NCBI GenBank assembly: GCA_002470565.1
Contig: DKMQ01000086.1
Location: 1-27,720, forward strand
Direction: 5' to 3'
Origin: Oceanospirillaceae bacterium UBA7410
Lineage (GTDB): Bacteria; Pseudomonadota; Gammaproteobacteria; Pseudomonadales; Balneatricaceae
Length of the DNA: 27,720 nucleotides
Translations under genes and position numbers: made by a program
Part shown: positions 1-8,535 of the stretch, in pieces
Layout: every line of letters starts with the position of its first letter
How positions within the stretch are numbered: position 1 is the stretch's first letter
Notes under the pieces: model-generated
Database searches by the model: none
The model's input: the letters and a program-made list of their open reading frames with translations, nothing else
What the model was told of the DNA's origin: nothing

Positions 1-250
1 CAAGCTCTGGCCGATGTGCTGTAGCAGATGCAGGCATTGATTCGCCCATAACGTGAGAGAAGTTAACTGCACCTTTCTCGATCACACTACCCCCTGCTAA
101 TACTCGGCTAATGCCTCCACCACCTGCTTCGCGCTGCCACTGGTCAGCAATAAACTGAGCACCTCCATCAAGTTCTTGTAAGGCATCACATATAGTTTGC
201 TGTAAACCAAGAAGGTATGTTTTTACTGCATTGATATCAACGTTGGACAC
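1..250 (-). CDS. hemF: Coproporphyrinogen III oxidase, aerobic (5' part only)
   Basis: HemF oxidatively decarboxylates coproporphyrinogen III to protoporphyrinogen IX with O2, a late cytoplasmic step of haem synthesis. About 83 N-terminal codons are present; the rest lies beyond base 1. The visible protein contains [14 protein letters not shown], then VNFSHV and [12 protein letters not shown], which match the N-terminal third of E. coli HemF almost word for word. The start is GTG at 250-248: an in-frame TGA lies directly upstream, so no longer start is possible, and an AAGGAA ribosome site sits 6 bases before it. It follows tsaC by 22 bases on the same strand, so it is probably the last visible gene of a dprA-tsaC-hemF unit, an order also seen in Pseudomonas. 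The identification is firm. Confidence 0.95.
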   Translation of the reverse strand, partial: MSNVDINAVKTYLLGLQQTICDALQELDGGAQFIADQWQREAGGGGISRVLAGGSVIEKGAVNFSHVMGESMPASATAHRPEL

Positions 251-272
251 TCAAAATTCCTTAACTGTTAGT

Positions 273-839
273 TTATGCTGGGCGAATCACTTGTCCTGAA
301 ACTAAATCTTTTACCTGACTGGGTTGCTTACTTTGGCCTAAATCGCCGCTCACCACATAGTCAATTTCACGGCCAAAAGTCTGGGCCACTTGCAGCTGTG
401 TTCTGGCTGGCTCACATCCAGCCAAATTAGCAGAGGTAGAGACTACTAAACCATTAAACTCATCACACAAACCCAAAACAGTGGGATGAGACGAAACCCT
501 TATAGCAACGCTTTGATATTGGCCCTTTATCCACTGAGGCACCCATCCTTTTGGATCTGGTATCAACCACGTGGTTGGCCCTGGCCAAGATAACTTTAAC
601 TGTTCAATTTGTAAGCTAGTTAGCTCACCCAGTAAAGGCTCAAATTGACTCCACTGGGACGCTACCAAGATGAGACCTTTGTGCATGGGCCGCTGTTTTA
701 ATTTAAGTATTTTCTCCACGGCTGACTCATTCCATGGATCACAGCCTAAGCCCCAAACAGCCTCAGTTGGGTAAGCAATAACGCCTCCGGCGATTAAGGC
801 CTGCGTAGCACACTGTAAATGTAAATTGCTGGGTCGCAT
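273..839 (-). CDS. tsaC: Threonylcarbamoyl-AMP synthase TsaC (YrdC/Sua5 family)
   Basis: TsaC makes threonylcarbamoyl-AMP from threonine, bicarbonate and ATP, the first step of the t6A37 modification of ANN-decoding tRNAs; TsaD, TsaB and TsaE, not in this window, finish the job. The 188-residue protein is a single YrdC domain of the short bacterial TsaC type, without the extra Sua5 domain. Visible family motifs are YPTEAVWGLGCDP near residues 23-35, the basic stretch KILKLKQRPMHKGLI (about 44-58) and VVSTSANLAG (about 132-141), which belong to the nucleotide and threonine pocket. The ATG at 839 has an AGGA site 7 bases upstream. It lies 33 bases after dprA and 22 before hemF on the same strand, the Pseudomonas-like order. 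Confidence 0.95.
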   Translation of the reverse strand: MRPSNLHLQCATQALIAGGVIAYPTEAVWGLGCDPWNESAVEKILKLKQRPMHKGLILVASQWSQFEPLLGELTSLQIEQLKLSWPGPTTWLIPDPKGWVPQWIKGQYQSVAIRVSSHPTVLGLCDEFNGLVVSTSANLAGCEPARTQLQVAQTFGREIDYVVSGDLGQSKQPSQVKDLVSGQVIRPA

Positions 840-872
840 AATTTTCCTAAGCCATAATTTCCTAAAAAGTGC

Positions 873-1994
873 CTAAAACACTTTTTCATAACCACTACCT
901 GTGAGACGCACAAGGCCAAGTAACTCTAACTCTACCAATTGAGCAGCAACAACATTATAGGGCTGAGCCAATTGAGTGCACAGTATATCAACTGGTAATG
1001 GATCATAGCCAAAAACTCGCATCAATATTTGCAATTCTTGTGTAATATCTGCGTAATCTTCTTTGTTAGGTGATTCTGTAGGCTGATAACGCGCCACTAG
1101 CGGCTGTAATTGAGGAGCGAGCTCTGCCAGAATTTGTTGTGGCTGATCTACTAATAAGGCTCCGTTGCGTATCAACTGATGACAACCTTGCGCCTGTATA
1201 TTATGTACGCTTGAAGGGATAGCAAACACCTCTCGACCTTGTTCTAAGGCTGTTTTAGCAGTAATCAATGAACCACTTCGAAGGGCTGCTTCTACTACTA
1301 ACACCCCCAAACTTAAGCCACTGATGATACGGTTTCGTTCAGGAAAACGATAAGCTAATGGTTTAGCCATTAGCGGCCAGGGCGACACTAAGAGTCCTGC
1401 GCCAGCTAGTATTCGTTGTGCTAATGGCTGATGCTTTGCAGGATATATGTGGCCTAAACCTGAGCCAAGCACCGCAATAGTATCAGCTTGTGCATCTAGA
1501 GCTCCTTGATGGCACGCCCCGTCAATACCCAGCGCTAGTCCACTAACAATAGTTAAACCGCTAGCGCCAAGGTTGCCCGCAAAGGTTTTGGCTAAAGCCA
1601 TACCATTGGGTGTTGCTTTTCGAGCGCCAACCATCGCTATACTTGGCTCATTTAATAGACTTGAGCGCCCTTGTATCCATAAAAAAGCAGGGGGTTGGTG
1701 GATCTGTTTTAGGGCATCAGGGTAATTAATATCATCATACAATAATAACAAAGCGTTATTATTTTCTATCCATTGCAACTGCGAAGCTAGGCTAACCGTG
1801 ATTTTTTGAGAAGTTATATGAGCTAAATGTTGGCATTGTCTAGGGTTCAAAATAGCGGCTATTTCGTCAGACTTTTGGTGCTCTAAAATAGCCGCACCAT
1901 TACTGTAGCATTGTGCAAGCTTACTACTTTGCTTAAAGGTTAAGTTCAGTTCACTCAGCGCTAGCCAAGCTAAATGATGATCATCCATAATCAT
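873..1994 (-). CDS. dprA: DNA-processing protein DprA (Smf)
   Basis: DprA binds incoming single-stranded DNA during natural transformation and loads RecA on it; many non-competent bacteria also keep it. The core Rossmann-like domain shows MVGARKATPNG, TIVSGLALGIDG, AVLGSGLGHIYP, FPERNRIISGL and EAALRSGSLITA, all standard DprA landmarks. A C-terminal winged-helix domain (DML1-like) covers roughly the last 60 residues. The open frame extends upstream to an ATG at 2054, but the first 20 residues of that version are hydrophobic and unlike DprA, and they overlap an AT-rich promoter-like stretch with TATAAT at 2028-2023. I therefore place the start at ATG 1994 (373 aa); ATG 1988 is nearly as good. 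Neither has a strong ribosome site. It is divergent from def, as in several gammaproteobacteria, but the LysM gene often found between them is absent. Confidence 0.93.
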   Translation of the reverse strand: MIMDDHHLAWLALSELNLTFKQSSKLAQCYSNGAAILEHQKSDEIAAILNPRQCQHLAHITSQKITVSLASQLQWIENNNALLLLYDDINYPDALKQIHQPPAFLWIQGRSSLLNEPSIAMVGARKATPNGMALAKTFAGNLGASGLTIVSGLALGIDGACHQGALDAQADTIAVLGSGLGHIYPAKHQPLAQRILAGAGLLVSPWPLMAKPLAYRFPERNRIISGLSLGVLVVEAALRSGSLITAKTALEQGREVFAIPSSVHNIQAQGCHQLIRNGALLVDQPQQILAELAPQLQPLVARYQPTESPNKEDYADITQELQILMRVFGYDPLPVDILCTQLAQPYNVVAAQLVELELLGLVRLTGSGYEKVF

Positions 1995-2022
1995 TCCATT
2001 ACTAAAGACAGTTAGTGTTATA

Positions 2023-2028
2023 ATTATA
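2023..2028 (-). promoter_or_regulatory. Possible -10 element of the dprA-tsaC-hemF unit
   Basis: On the minus strand 2028-2023 reads TATAAT, a perfect -10 hexamer about 30 bases upstream of the chosen dprA start. No good -35 hexamer lies 16-18 bases upstream of it, so this rests on the -10 and its position alone. It falls inside the longer reading of dprA, which argues against that longer start. Confidence 0.35.
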
Positions 2029-2099
2029 GTTAACAAACTCAATTTTGCGTCCATAAACCTTAGGTTTATTGCACTAACCCGTAACGAATACAGAATCCC

Positions 2100-2657
2100 A
2101 TGGCATTATTACCTATCTTAGAATTTCCAGATCCACGTTTACGCAAAATTGCAGTAGATGTGGCCAACATTAATGACGAGGTTCGAACCCTTGCTAAAGA
2201 CATGCTAGAAACTATGTACGATGCTCCAGGCATAGGTTTAGCGGCATCACAAGTCAATGTGCATCAGCGCATTATAGTGATTGATGTGAGTGAAGATGGC
2301 GACAAGCCGCGCGTGCTCATTAACCCTACATGGGAGCCTTTAGGCGAAGAAAAGCAAAGCTATCAAGAGGGCTGTCTTTCTGTGCCTGAATTTTATGACG
2401 ACATAGAACGTTATAGCCAGATACAGCTGAGTGCATTTGATGAAAATGGCGAAGCCATTTCTGAACAAGCAGAAGGTTTATTTGCGATATGCATTCAACA
2501 CGAGCTAGATCATCTTAATGGTAAGCTTTTTGTGGATTATCTTTCTCGCCTAAAACGTGAGCGCATTCGTAAAAAGCTTGAAAAAAAGCATCGCGATGAC
2601 ATAAAAGATGCCTTATATGAAGCCCAAGCAAAAGCTAAAATGGACGCCCAAGCGTGA
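2100..2657 (+). CDS. def: Peptide deformylase
   Basis: Def removes the formyl group from the N-terminal methionine of nascent proteins at the ribosome, using Fe2+ or a similar metal. All three catalytic motifs are intact: GIGLAASQ (residues 44-51), EGCLS (90-94, metal ligand C92) and QHELDH (133-138, ligands H134 and H138 and catalytic E135). At 185 residues it is slightly longer than E. coli Def (169) because of a lysine- and alanine-rich helical tail after about residue 155. The ATG at 2100 gives the usual start [14 protein letters not shown], although no clear ribosome site precedes it. The stop overlaps the fmt start by four bases (GTGA), so translation of the two is probably coupled. Fmt adds the formyl group that Def removes, hence the conserved pairing. 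Confidence 0.97.
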   Translation: MALLPILEFPDPRLRKIAVDVANINDEVRTLAKDMLETMYDAPGIGLAASQVNVHQRIIVIDVSEDGDKPRVLINPTWEPLGEEKQSYQEGCLSVPEFYDDIERYSQIQLSAFDENGEAISEQAEGLFAICIQHELDHLNGKLFVDYLSRLKRERIRKKLEKKHRDDIKDALYEAQAKAKMDAQA

Positions 2658-3619
2658 GCCAAAAGGGTTTAAGAATTATCTTTGCGGGCACTCCAGATTT
2701 TGCCGCCCAACACTTGCAAGCACTACTTGATAGCCCACACAAAGTGGTTAGTGTTTATAGCCAACCGGACCGTCCTTCTGGTCGTGGCCGCAAACTCACT
2801 GCAAGCCCAGTAAAAGCTCTAGCGCTTGAGCATGGTATTGAAGTACAGCAACCATTAAACCTTAAAGACGCGCACGCGCAAAATACGCTGGCGGCCTATA
2901 AAGCTGACATTATGGTGGTAGTAGCTTATGGTTTACTGCTTCCTCAAACCGTTTTAGACACCCCTAACTTAGGGTGTATTAATGTACATGGCTCTTTATT
3001 GCCCCGTTGGCGAGGTGCTGCTCCCATTCAGCGGGCGATTTTAGCAGGTGATGCCAGCTCTGGCGTTACTGTTATGCAAATGGAAGCTGGTTTGGATACC
3101 GGGCCTATGTTGCTTAAATCAAAAATTCCGATCAGCGAAACGGATACCAGTGCTAGCTTATACGACACTTTGGCAGTCTTAGGTTGCAGTAGCCTTATTA
3201 CTGCTTTAGCTGGCCTACAAGATGGTAGCCTGGTGCCACAGGTTCAAAATGATGCCAAGGCAAACTATGCCAATAAGCTCACTAAAGCTGAAGGCGTTAT
3301 TGATTGGCACCAAAGTGCGCAACAAATTAGCCTACAGGTGCGCGGCCTTAACCCATGGCCTGTGGCCTATAGTGACTGGCAAGAGCAGCGTTTACGTATT
3401 TGGATGGCTCATGCTGTAGAAACCCATAGCAAACAACCTGCAGGTACGCTAGTTGCAATAGATAAAACTGGTATAGAAGTGGCTTGTGGCTCCTCTCACC
3501 TTAAAATCACTCAGTTACAATGGCCTGGTGGAAAAGCCCTAAGCCAAAGTGAACTGATGAACCTAAAACAAAAAATGACCCTAGGCGAAACCTTTACTTG
3601 CCTTGCGGTGGAAAAATAG
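2654..3619 (+). CDS. fmt: Methionyl-tRNA formyltransferase
   Basis: Fmt transfers a formyl group from 10-formyl-tetrahydrofolate to initiator Met-tRNA. The protein has 321 residues (E. coli 315). The N-terminal domain starts [15 protein letters not shown] and contains [12 protein letters not shown], and the catalytic stretch [21 protein letters not shown] holds the conserved N, H and SLLPRWRG loop, followed by [19 protein letters not shown]-terminal OB-like domain (from about residue 210) contains [11 protein letters not shown]. The GTG start at 2654 overlaps the def stop by four bases; the family N-terminus begins right after it, so no other start is needed. rsmB begins two bases after its stop, making def-fmt-rsmB one tight unit. 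All key motifs are intact. Confidence 0.97.
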   Translation: MSQKGLRIIFAGTPDFAAQHLQALLDSPHKVVSVYSQPDRPSGRGRKLTASPVKALALEHGIEVQQPLNLKDAHAQNTLAAYKADIMVVVAYGLLLPQTVLDTPNLGCINVHGSLLPRWRGAAPIQRAILAGDASSGVTVMQMEAGLDTGPMLLKSKIPISETDTSASLYDTLAVLGCSSLITALAGLQDGSLVPQVQNDAKANYANKLTKAEGVIDWHQSAQQISLQVRGLNPWPVAYSDWQEQRLRIWMAHAVETHSKQPAGTLVAIDKTGIEVACGSSHLKITQLQWPGGKALSQSELMNLKQKMTLGETFTCLAVEK

Positions 3620-3621
3620 CC

Positions 3622-4917
3622 ATGGCAAACCCCCGTTTACTAGCAGCCCAAGCCCTGACCTCAGTGCTGGAACACAAAGGCTCTCTCGCCTCTAGCTTAC
3701 CCAAAGCTTTAGAAGCTGCCGAACACGGCGATCGTGCTCTTATACAGCAGCTGTGTTACGGCACCTGTAGGCATTTCCCGCAGCTTGAACTAATAGCACA
3801 ACAGCTATTACACAAACCCATGAAGGCTCAAGACCAAGATATTTATGCTTTGATCCTTATGGGTTTATATCAAATTAAAGCTATGCGCACCCCAGACTAT
3901 GCAGCGGTAGATGCCACTGTGCAGGCCGCTAAAGCTAGCGGTAAACGTTGGGCAGATAAACTAATCAATGGCGTGTTGCGCTCTTATATACGCGGGGGCT
4001 CAGACCTAGCAGAAGTATTAAATGAGCATGATGCCTATCGCTATAACCACCCACAGTGGCTGATTTCAAAACTTAGTAATCACTGGCCTGACCATTGGCA
4101 AGGCATTTTAGCAGCTAATGATTCACAAGGAGCTCTCACCTTACGTGTTAATACTCGAAAAATTAGCCGTGAGGATTACTTAGAAGCTTTGGCGCAAGCT
4201 GGCCACCCTGCCAGTGTCTGCCAATATAGTCATGTTGGCGTGCAATTGGAAAAACCTAGCGATGTTATCCAATTACCAGGCTTTGAAGAAGGCTGGTTTA
4301 GTGTGCAAGATGAAGCCCCACAATTGTGCACACAATTACTAGAATTAGAGCCTGGACAGCGCATATTAGATGCGTGCGCTGCCCCTGGGGGTAAAACTTG
4401 CCACTTACTTGAAGCCCAAGATGTAACTGTGGTGGCTGTAGAGTTAGAAGAGAGGCGTATCGGCCGTATGAAAGATAACTTATTTCGTATGGACTTACAG
4501 GCGCAGATTATTTGTGCAGATGCCAGTGAACCAGATCAATGGTGGGATGGCCAGCTCTTTGATCGCATTTTGCTTGACGCACCTTGCTCTGCTACAGGAG
4601 TCATTCGGCGCAACCCTGACATCAAAATGTTACGTTCAAACGAAGACATTTTGGAGCTAGCCCAACTGCAGCTAAAGCTGCTCAATAATTTGTGGCATTT
4701 ATTGAAACCAGGCGGTTATTTATTGTATGCCACTTGCTCGGTTTTACGCCAAGAAAACGATCGTCTTGTGACCCGTTTTTTAAAGCAGCAACCACAAGCC
4801 CAGCATTGCACCATTGATGCAGATTGGGGCATGGAACTAGACATAGGTCGCCAGCTATTCCCTAACCCAGCAAGCCACGACGGTTTTTACTATGCCAAAC
4901 TCCAAAAAGCACTTTAA
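3622..4917 (+). CDS. rsmB: 16S rRNA (cytosine-967-C5)-methyltransferase RsmB
   Basis: RsmB (Sun/Fmu) uses S-adenosylmethionine to form m5C at position 967 of 16S rRNA. With ATG 3622 the protein is 431 residues (E. coli 429). Residues 1-140 form a NusB-like RNA-binding domain. The rest is a Rossmann methyltransferase with SAM motif LDACAAPGGKT (249-259), motif IV DAPCSATG (C322) and motif VI ATCSVLRQEN with the catalytic cysteine C372. A longer frame opens at GTG 3598, but that would overlap fmt and add eight residues unlike the family. A GGTGGA stretch inside the fmt end may act as ribosome site for ATG 3622. It is the third gene of def-fmt-rsmB, and trkA follows after 84 bases. Confidence 0.96.
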   Translation: MANPRLLAAQALTSVLEHKGSLASSLPKALEAAEHGDRALIQQLCYGTCRHFPQLELIAQQLLHKPMKAQDQDIYALILMGLYQIKAMRTPDYAAVDATVQAAKASGKRWADKLINGVLRSYIRGGSDLAEVLNEHDAYRYNHPQWLISKLSNHWPDHWQGILAANDSQGALTLRVNTRKISREDYLEALAQAGHPASVCQYSHVGVQLEKPSDVIQLPGFEEGWFSVQDEAPQLCTQLLELEPGQRILDACAAPGGKTCHLLEAQDVTVVAVELEERRIGRMKDNLFRMDLQAQIICADASEPDQWWDGQLFDRILLDAPCSATGVIRRNPDIKMLRSNEDILELAQLQLKLLNNLWHLLKPGGYLLYATCSVLRQENDRLVTRFLKQQPQAQHCTIDADWGMELDIGRQLFPNPASHDGFYYAKLQKAL

Positions 4918-5001
4918 TAGTTGCAAAAATAGGGGACTATTGTGCCATGTGTTCTGCTATTATGAAGGTCATCAACCGCTTTTGAGGCATTTTGTTCTAG
5001 T

Positions 5002-6384
5002 ATGAAAATCATCATTCTTGGTGCTGGTCAGGTAGGCCGTACCCTTGCAGAAAACTTGGCCAACGAAGCCAATGATGTAACTATGGTGGACCAAAACGCC
5101 GGCCACTTAAAAGACTTACAAGATCGCCTTGATATTCGTACTGTTCGTGGGCATGCTTCACTGCCTAGCATTCTGGCTAGCGCCGGTGCCGAAGACGCTG
5201 ACATGCTAGTGGCTGTAACCAATAGTGACGAAGTCAACATGGTGGCCTGTCAGATAGCTAAAACGATGTTTCAAACGCCTACTATTATTAGTCGTATTCG
5301 CGAACATCAGTATTTATTGGAACGCGAAGCTTTATTTAAGGAAGAGCCTCGCGCCTTTCCTATAGACGTCATTATTAGTCCAGAAAAATTAGTTACCGCC
5401 CACGTTCAACGCCTCATAGAAAATCCAACAGCCCTACAAGTATTAGATTTTGCCAAAGGCAAGGTGCAGCTTGTAGCAGTAACAGCTCGCCATGGCGGCC
5501 CATTAGTAGGCAACCCCGTATCTGACTTACGTCACCACATGCCTAACGTTCACACTCGAGTTGCCGCTATTTTCCGTAATGACAAAGCCATCGTCCCGTC
5601 TGGTAAAACCCGCATTCATGTGGATGATGAGGTGTTTTTTATTGCGGCTAAAGCCGACATTAGCAAGGTAATGAGCGAATTACGTCACTTAGAGAAGCCC
5701 TATAAACGCATCATGATCGCAGGGGGCGGCAATATAGGGGCAAGGTTGGCTCGAAACTTAGGCAAAAACTTTAGAGTTAAAGTAATTGAGCGTGGGTTAG
5801 AACGCTGTGAGCACTTGGCCGATATATTAGATGATGTCATCGTCCTCCATGGTAGTGCTTCTGATAGAGACCTTTTGATAGAAGAAAATATTGAATCTAC
5901 AGATGTATTTTGTGCCTTAACAAATGATGATGAAGCTAATATTATGGCTTCTATGTTGGCTAAACGTTTGGGTGTGCGCACAGTAATGACCTTGATCAGC
6001 AACCCTGCGTATGTCGACCTCATAGAAGATGGCACCATCGATATTGCCATCTCACCTCAACAAACCACTATTAGTAGCCTGCTGACCCATGTTCGCCGTG
6101 GGGATATTGTCAATGTTCACTCCCTAAGGCGAGGCGCTGCTGAAGCTCTTGAAGTAGTTGCACATGGCGACTCAAAGACGTCCAAAGTAGTAGGACGCTG
6201 TGTGGCTGATATCCCCTTACCACAAGGCACTAGCTTTGGCGCTATTGTTCGTGGTGAAGAGGTGCTTATTGCACACCACGATACTGTCATCGCTAATGAC
6301 GACCATTGCATCTTGTTCTTAACAGATAGGCACATGATCAATGAAGTTGAGCGATTATTTGCCGTGACTATTGGATTCTTTTAG
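5002..6384 (+). CDS. trkA: Trk potassium uptake regulatory subunit TrkA
   Basis: TrkA is the cytoplasmic NAD(H)/ATP-binding gating ring of the Trk K+ uptake system. It has two tandem halves, each an RCK_N Rossmann domain plus an RCK_C domain. The first half opens with MKIIILGAGQVGRTLAENL (glycine-rich nucleotide loop). The second opens near residue 235 with RIMIAGGGNIGARLARNLG, and each half contains a TNSDEVNMVA or TNDDEANIMA segment. The length of 460 matches E. coli TrkA (458). The ATG at 5002 gives the canonical N-terminus, although the nearest GAGG is 14 bases upstream, a poor ribosome site. trkH starts 8 bases after its stop, so gate and channel are co-transcribed. Linkage of trkA to rsmB is conserved in Pseudomonas. 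Confidence 0.97.
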   Translation: MKIIILGAGQVGRTLAENLANEANDVTMVDQNAGHLKDLQDRLDIRTVRGHASLPSILASAGAEDADMLVAVTNSDEVNMVACQIAKTMFQTPTIISRIREHQYLLEREALFKEEPRAFPIDVIISPEKLVTAHVQRLIENPTALQVLDFAKGKVQLVAVTARHGGPLVGNPVSDLRHHMPNVHTRVAAIFRNDKAIVPSGKTRIHVDDEVFFIAAKADISKVMSELRHLEKPYKRIMIAGGGNIGARLARNLGKNFRVKVIERGLERCEHLADILDDVIVLHGSASDRDLLIEENIESTDVFCALTNDDEANIMASMLAKRLGVRTVMTLISNPAYVDLIEDGTIDIAISPQQTTISSLLTHVRRGDIVNVHSLRRGAAEALEVVAHGDSKTSKVVGRCVADIPLPQGTSFGAIVRGEEVLIAHHDTVIANDDHCILFLTDRHMINEVERLFAVTIGFF

Positions 6385-6392
6385 GCCTTAAT

Positions 6393-7880
6393 ATGCACTT
6401 TCGGGTTACTTTAAAAATTATTGGTATGCTCCTAATGGCTTTTAGCGCATCCATGCTGCCATCACTAATCATCGCCCTTAGTACTAATGGTGATGGGGCT
6501 GGATGGGCTTTTGGTATGTCTTTTGTCATTACCTGCAGTGCTGGGTTTTTGCTATGGCTGCCATATTCAAAACATAACAAGGAGTTACGCACCAGAGATG
6601 GCTTTGTCATTGTAGTAATGTTTTGGTCAATTCTAGGCCTTTTTGGGGCCCTTCCTTTCCATTTTTCAGAACCCTTGTCGACACTTAATCCAGATTGGAA
6701 ATATGTTGACGCTCTTTTTGAATCCCTTTCTGGACTTACCACCACAGGTGCCACAGTCATTACCCAGCTTGATGATTTGCCTAAATCATTATTATTTTAT
6801 CGCCAGTTTTTACAGTGGTTTGGCGGTATGGGAATTATCGTATTAGCCGTCGCCATTTTACCTATGTTGGGTATTGGCGGTGCACAGCTATACCGTGCTG
6901 AAACCCCAGGGCCAGTTAAAGATTCTAAACTCACACCAAGAATTACAGAAACGGCAAAACAACTTTGGTTTATCTACTTAACTCTTACTGTCACTTGCGC
7001 CTTGGCCTATTGGTTTGCAGGCATGAGTGCCTTTGATGCTATTACCCATAGTTTTTCCACTGTCGCCATAGGTGGGTTTTCTACTCATGATGCTAGCTTG
7101 GGCTATTTTAATAGCGCAGCGATAGAAACCATCGCTATCATTTTTATGTTGCTAGCTGCAGTTAATTTTGCTCTTCACTTTCACACCGCGCGCACCATTA
7201 GGCAAAAACACTATAAAGCCAGCTTACTGCACTATTGGAAAGATGAAGAGCTGCGCTTTTTTCTAAGCGTTATTTTAACTATTTGCCTCATCACCGTGGG
7301 CACCTTGTGGTTGACCAATAATATGAGCTTTAACGACAGCTTCAGACAAGGCGTGTTTGAAGTGGTTTCTATTGCTACAACCACAGGATTTGCCACAGCA
7401 GATTTTGCTCAGTGGCCAGCCATGCTCTCGTTCCTTTTGTTTACCGCAGCTTTCATGGGAGGCTGTGCAGGTTCTACCGCAGGGGGTTTAAAAGTAGTCC
7501 GTGTGCTGATATTACTCAAACAAGGTATGCGAGAAATACAAAGACTCATTCATCCTAACGCTATTATTCACGTAAAGTTAGGCTCTAACCCGATCCCAGA
7601 TCGGGTAGCAGAGGCCGTGTGGGGATTTTTTTCCGTATACACATTCGTGTTCATTGTGATGATGATTGCTCTTTTAGCTACTGGCCTAGACCAGGTTACT
7701 GCTTGGTCTGCCGTAGGGGCTACTCTCAACAACCTTGGCCCAGGCTTAGGTGACGTAGCGGTAAACTATGGTGGCATTAACGAAGCGGCAAAGTGGATTC
7801 TGTGTTTTTCTATGCTTTTGGGCCGCTTAGAAGTCTTTACCTTATTAGTACTATTCACACCTATGTTTTGGCGTGACTAA
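6393..7880 (+). CDS. trkH: Trk potassium transporter membrane subunit TrkH
   Basis: TrkH is the inner-membrane K+-translocating subunit that sits on a TrkA ring. The 495-residue protein is strongly hydrophobic with four channel-like repeats. The four pore-filter segments can be read: SGLTTTGATV (113-122), STVAIGGFST (222-231), SIATTTGFATA (326-336) and TLNNLGPGLG (444-453), each with the key glycine. The intramembrane gate region GGCAGSTAGGLK (356-367) and the loop WFGGMGIIVLAVAILPMLG (142-160) are typical of TrkH rather than KtrB. The ATG lies 8 bases after the trkA stop. The length agrees with E. coli TrkH (483). No clear terminator follows; the next gene begins 63 bases on. Confidence 0.97.
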   Translation: MHFRVTLKIIGMLLMAFSASMLPSLIIALSTNGDGAGWAFGMSFVITCSAGFLLWLPYSKHNKELRTRDGFVIVVMFWSILGLFGALPFHFSEPLSTLNPDWKYVDALFESLSGLTTTGATVITQLDDLPKSLLFYRQFLQWFGGMGIIVLAVAILPMLGIGGAQLYRAETPGPVKDSKLTPRITETAKQLWFIYLTLTVTCALAYWFAGMSAFDAITHSFSTVAIGGFSTHDASLGYFNSAAIETIAIIFMLLAAVNFALHFHTARTIRQKHYKASLLHYWKDEELRFFLSVILTICLITVGTLWLTNNMSFNDSFRQGVFEVVSIATTTGFATADFAQWPAMLSFLLFTAAFMGGCAGSTAGGLKVVRVLILLKQGMREIQRLIHPNAIIHVKLGSNPIPDRVAEAVWGFFSVYTFVFIVMMIALLATGLDQVTAWSAVGATLNNLGPGLGDVAVNYGGINEAAKWILCFSMLLGRLEVFTLLVLFTPMFWRD

Positions 7881-7921
7881 AGTTCTGTATTTCTAGGTTT
7901 TTTCACAAGCTATCAACAGAC

Positions 7922-7930
7922 TTATCCACA
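7922..7930 (+). promoter_or_regulatory. Perfect DnaA box next to a ribosome site
   Basis: TTATCCACA is the high-affinity DnaA box consensus. It lies in the 63-base trkH-methyltransferase gap and its last base is the first of the AGGAG ribosome site (7930-7934) of the gene starting at 7944. A DnaA-ATP-dependent effect on this promoter, or a titration site, is possible. The match itself is certain; its function is inferred. Confidence 0.6.
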
Positions 7931-7943
7931 GGAGTATACAATC

Positions 7944-8534
7944 GTGCCAGAGCGTTGGAACCAACGTTATTCAATACCCTTCGTGCTACCAAGAGTAAGT
8001 TATGGCCTACAAAGATATGCTCACTTATTACCCACCAATGGCACCGCGCTGGACTTAGCTTGTGGCTTAGGCCAAAATTCTATATTTCTTATAAAACAAG
8101 GGCTTACGACTCATAGCTGGGATTACTCATCCGTGGCTCTAGAGCAAATGCAACGCTACTGTGACACACAAAAAATTGTGGTAAATCAACAATGTATAGA
8201 CCTTATAACGCAGCCGTGGCCCAACCAAGGTTTCGACGTGATTTGTGTCAGCGCTTTTCTACACCGCGATCTTTGTCCACAGATTATAGAGAAGCTAAAT
8301 CCAGGCGGAATTTTGGTGTATCAAACGTTTAATGATGTTAGTGAAATTGCAGGTAAAAGCCTTAACAAACCTAAGCGTCCTAAGCTTTTGTTAGCAAAGG
8401 GGGAGTTGTTGCAGCTGTTTGATGGACTAGATCCGTTGGTTTATCATGATCAGCAAGAATTAGCGCAAGCAACACATCCTTTGTTCGGTAAAGCTTTGTT
8501 AATTGCCCAAAAACCTAAGCGTTTAGATGTGTGA
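7944..8534 (+). CDS. Class I SAM-dependent methyltransferase, TehB-like, substrate unknown
   Basis: This 196-residue protein is a single Rossmann methyltransferase domain. Motif I is ALDLACGLGQNSIFL (about 38-52), an acidic residue follows in HSWDYSS, motif IV-like FDVICVSAFLH lies near 95-105, and motif VI-like LNPGGILVYQTFN near 118-130. The start PERWNQRYS and the overall layout resemble TehB/UbiE-like small methyltransferases, but no residue fixes the substrate, so I give no symbol. The start is GTG at 7944 with AGGAG nine bases upstream; that site touches a perfect DnaA box. It could be the last gene read from the trk unit or have its own promoter. Its stop is one base from the stop of the convergent acyltransferase gene. 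Confidence 0.8.
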   Translation: MPERWNQRYSIPFVLPRVSYGLQRYAHLLPTNGTALDLACGLGQNSIFLIKQGLTTHSWDYSSVALEQMQRYCDTQKIVVNQQCIDLITQPWPNQGFDVICVSAFLHRDLCPQIIEKLNPGGILVYQTFNDVSEIAGKSLNKPKRPKLLLAKGELLQLFDGLDPLVYHDQQELAQATHPLFGKALLIAQKPKRLDV

Positions 8535-8535
8535 T

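Noticed and set aside
528..536. DnaA-like TTATCCACT in tsaC; also TTGTCCACA at 8273 and TTATTCACG at 7564
   Set aside because: Each has one mismatch and lies in coding sequence; such near-matches are expected by chance.
565..576. CACGTG-centred 12-bp palindrome AACCACGTGGTT as a third parS
   Set aside because: It lacks the TGTTTCAC/GTGAAACA flanks of the two perfect parS sites and lies in conserved tsaC codons.
2066..2257. Open frame on minus strand across the def start
   Set aside because: It is antisense to intact def and has no recognisable protein features.
3598..3621. Upstream GTG start for rsmB
   Set aside because: It would overlap fmt and add residues unlike RsmB; ATG 3622 gives the family length.
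4918..5001. Promoter or terminator between rsmB and trkA
   Set aside because: AATAGT/ACTATT could pair, but over a 14-base loop with no T-run, and TATTAT lacks a -35 at proper distance. Nothing firm.
5700..6050. 116-residue antisense frame in trkA
   Set aside because: It mirrors codons of the second RCK half of trkA and has no family signature; it is a shadow frame.
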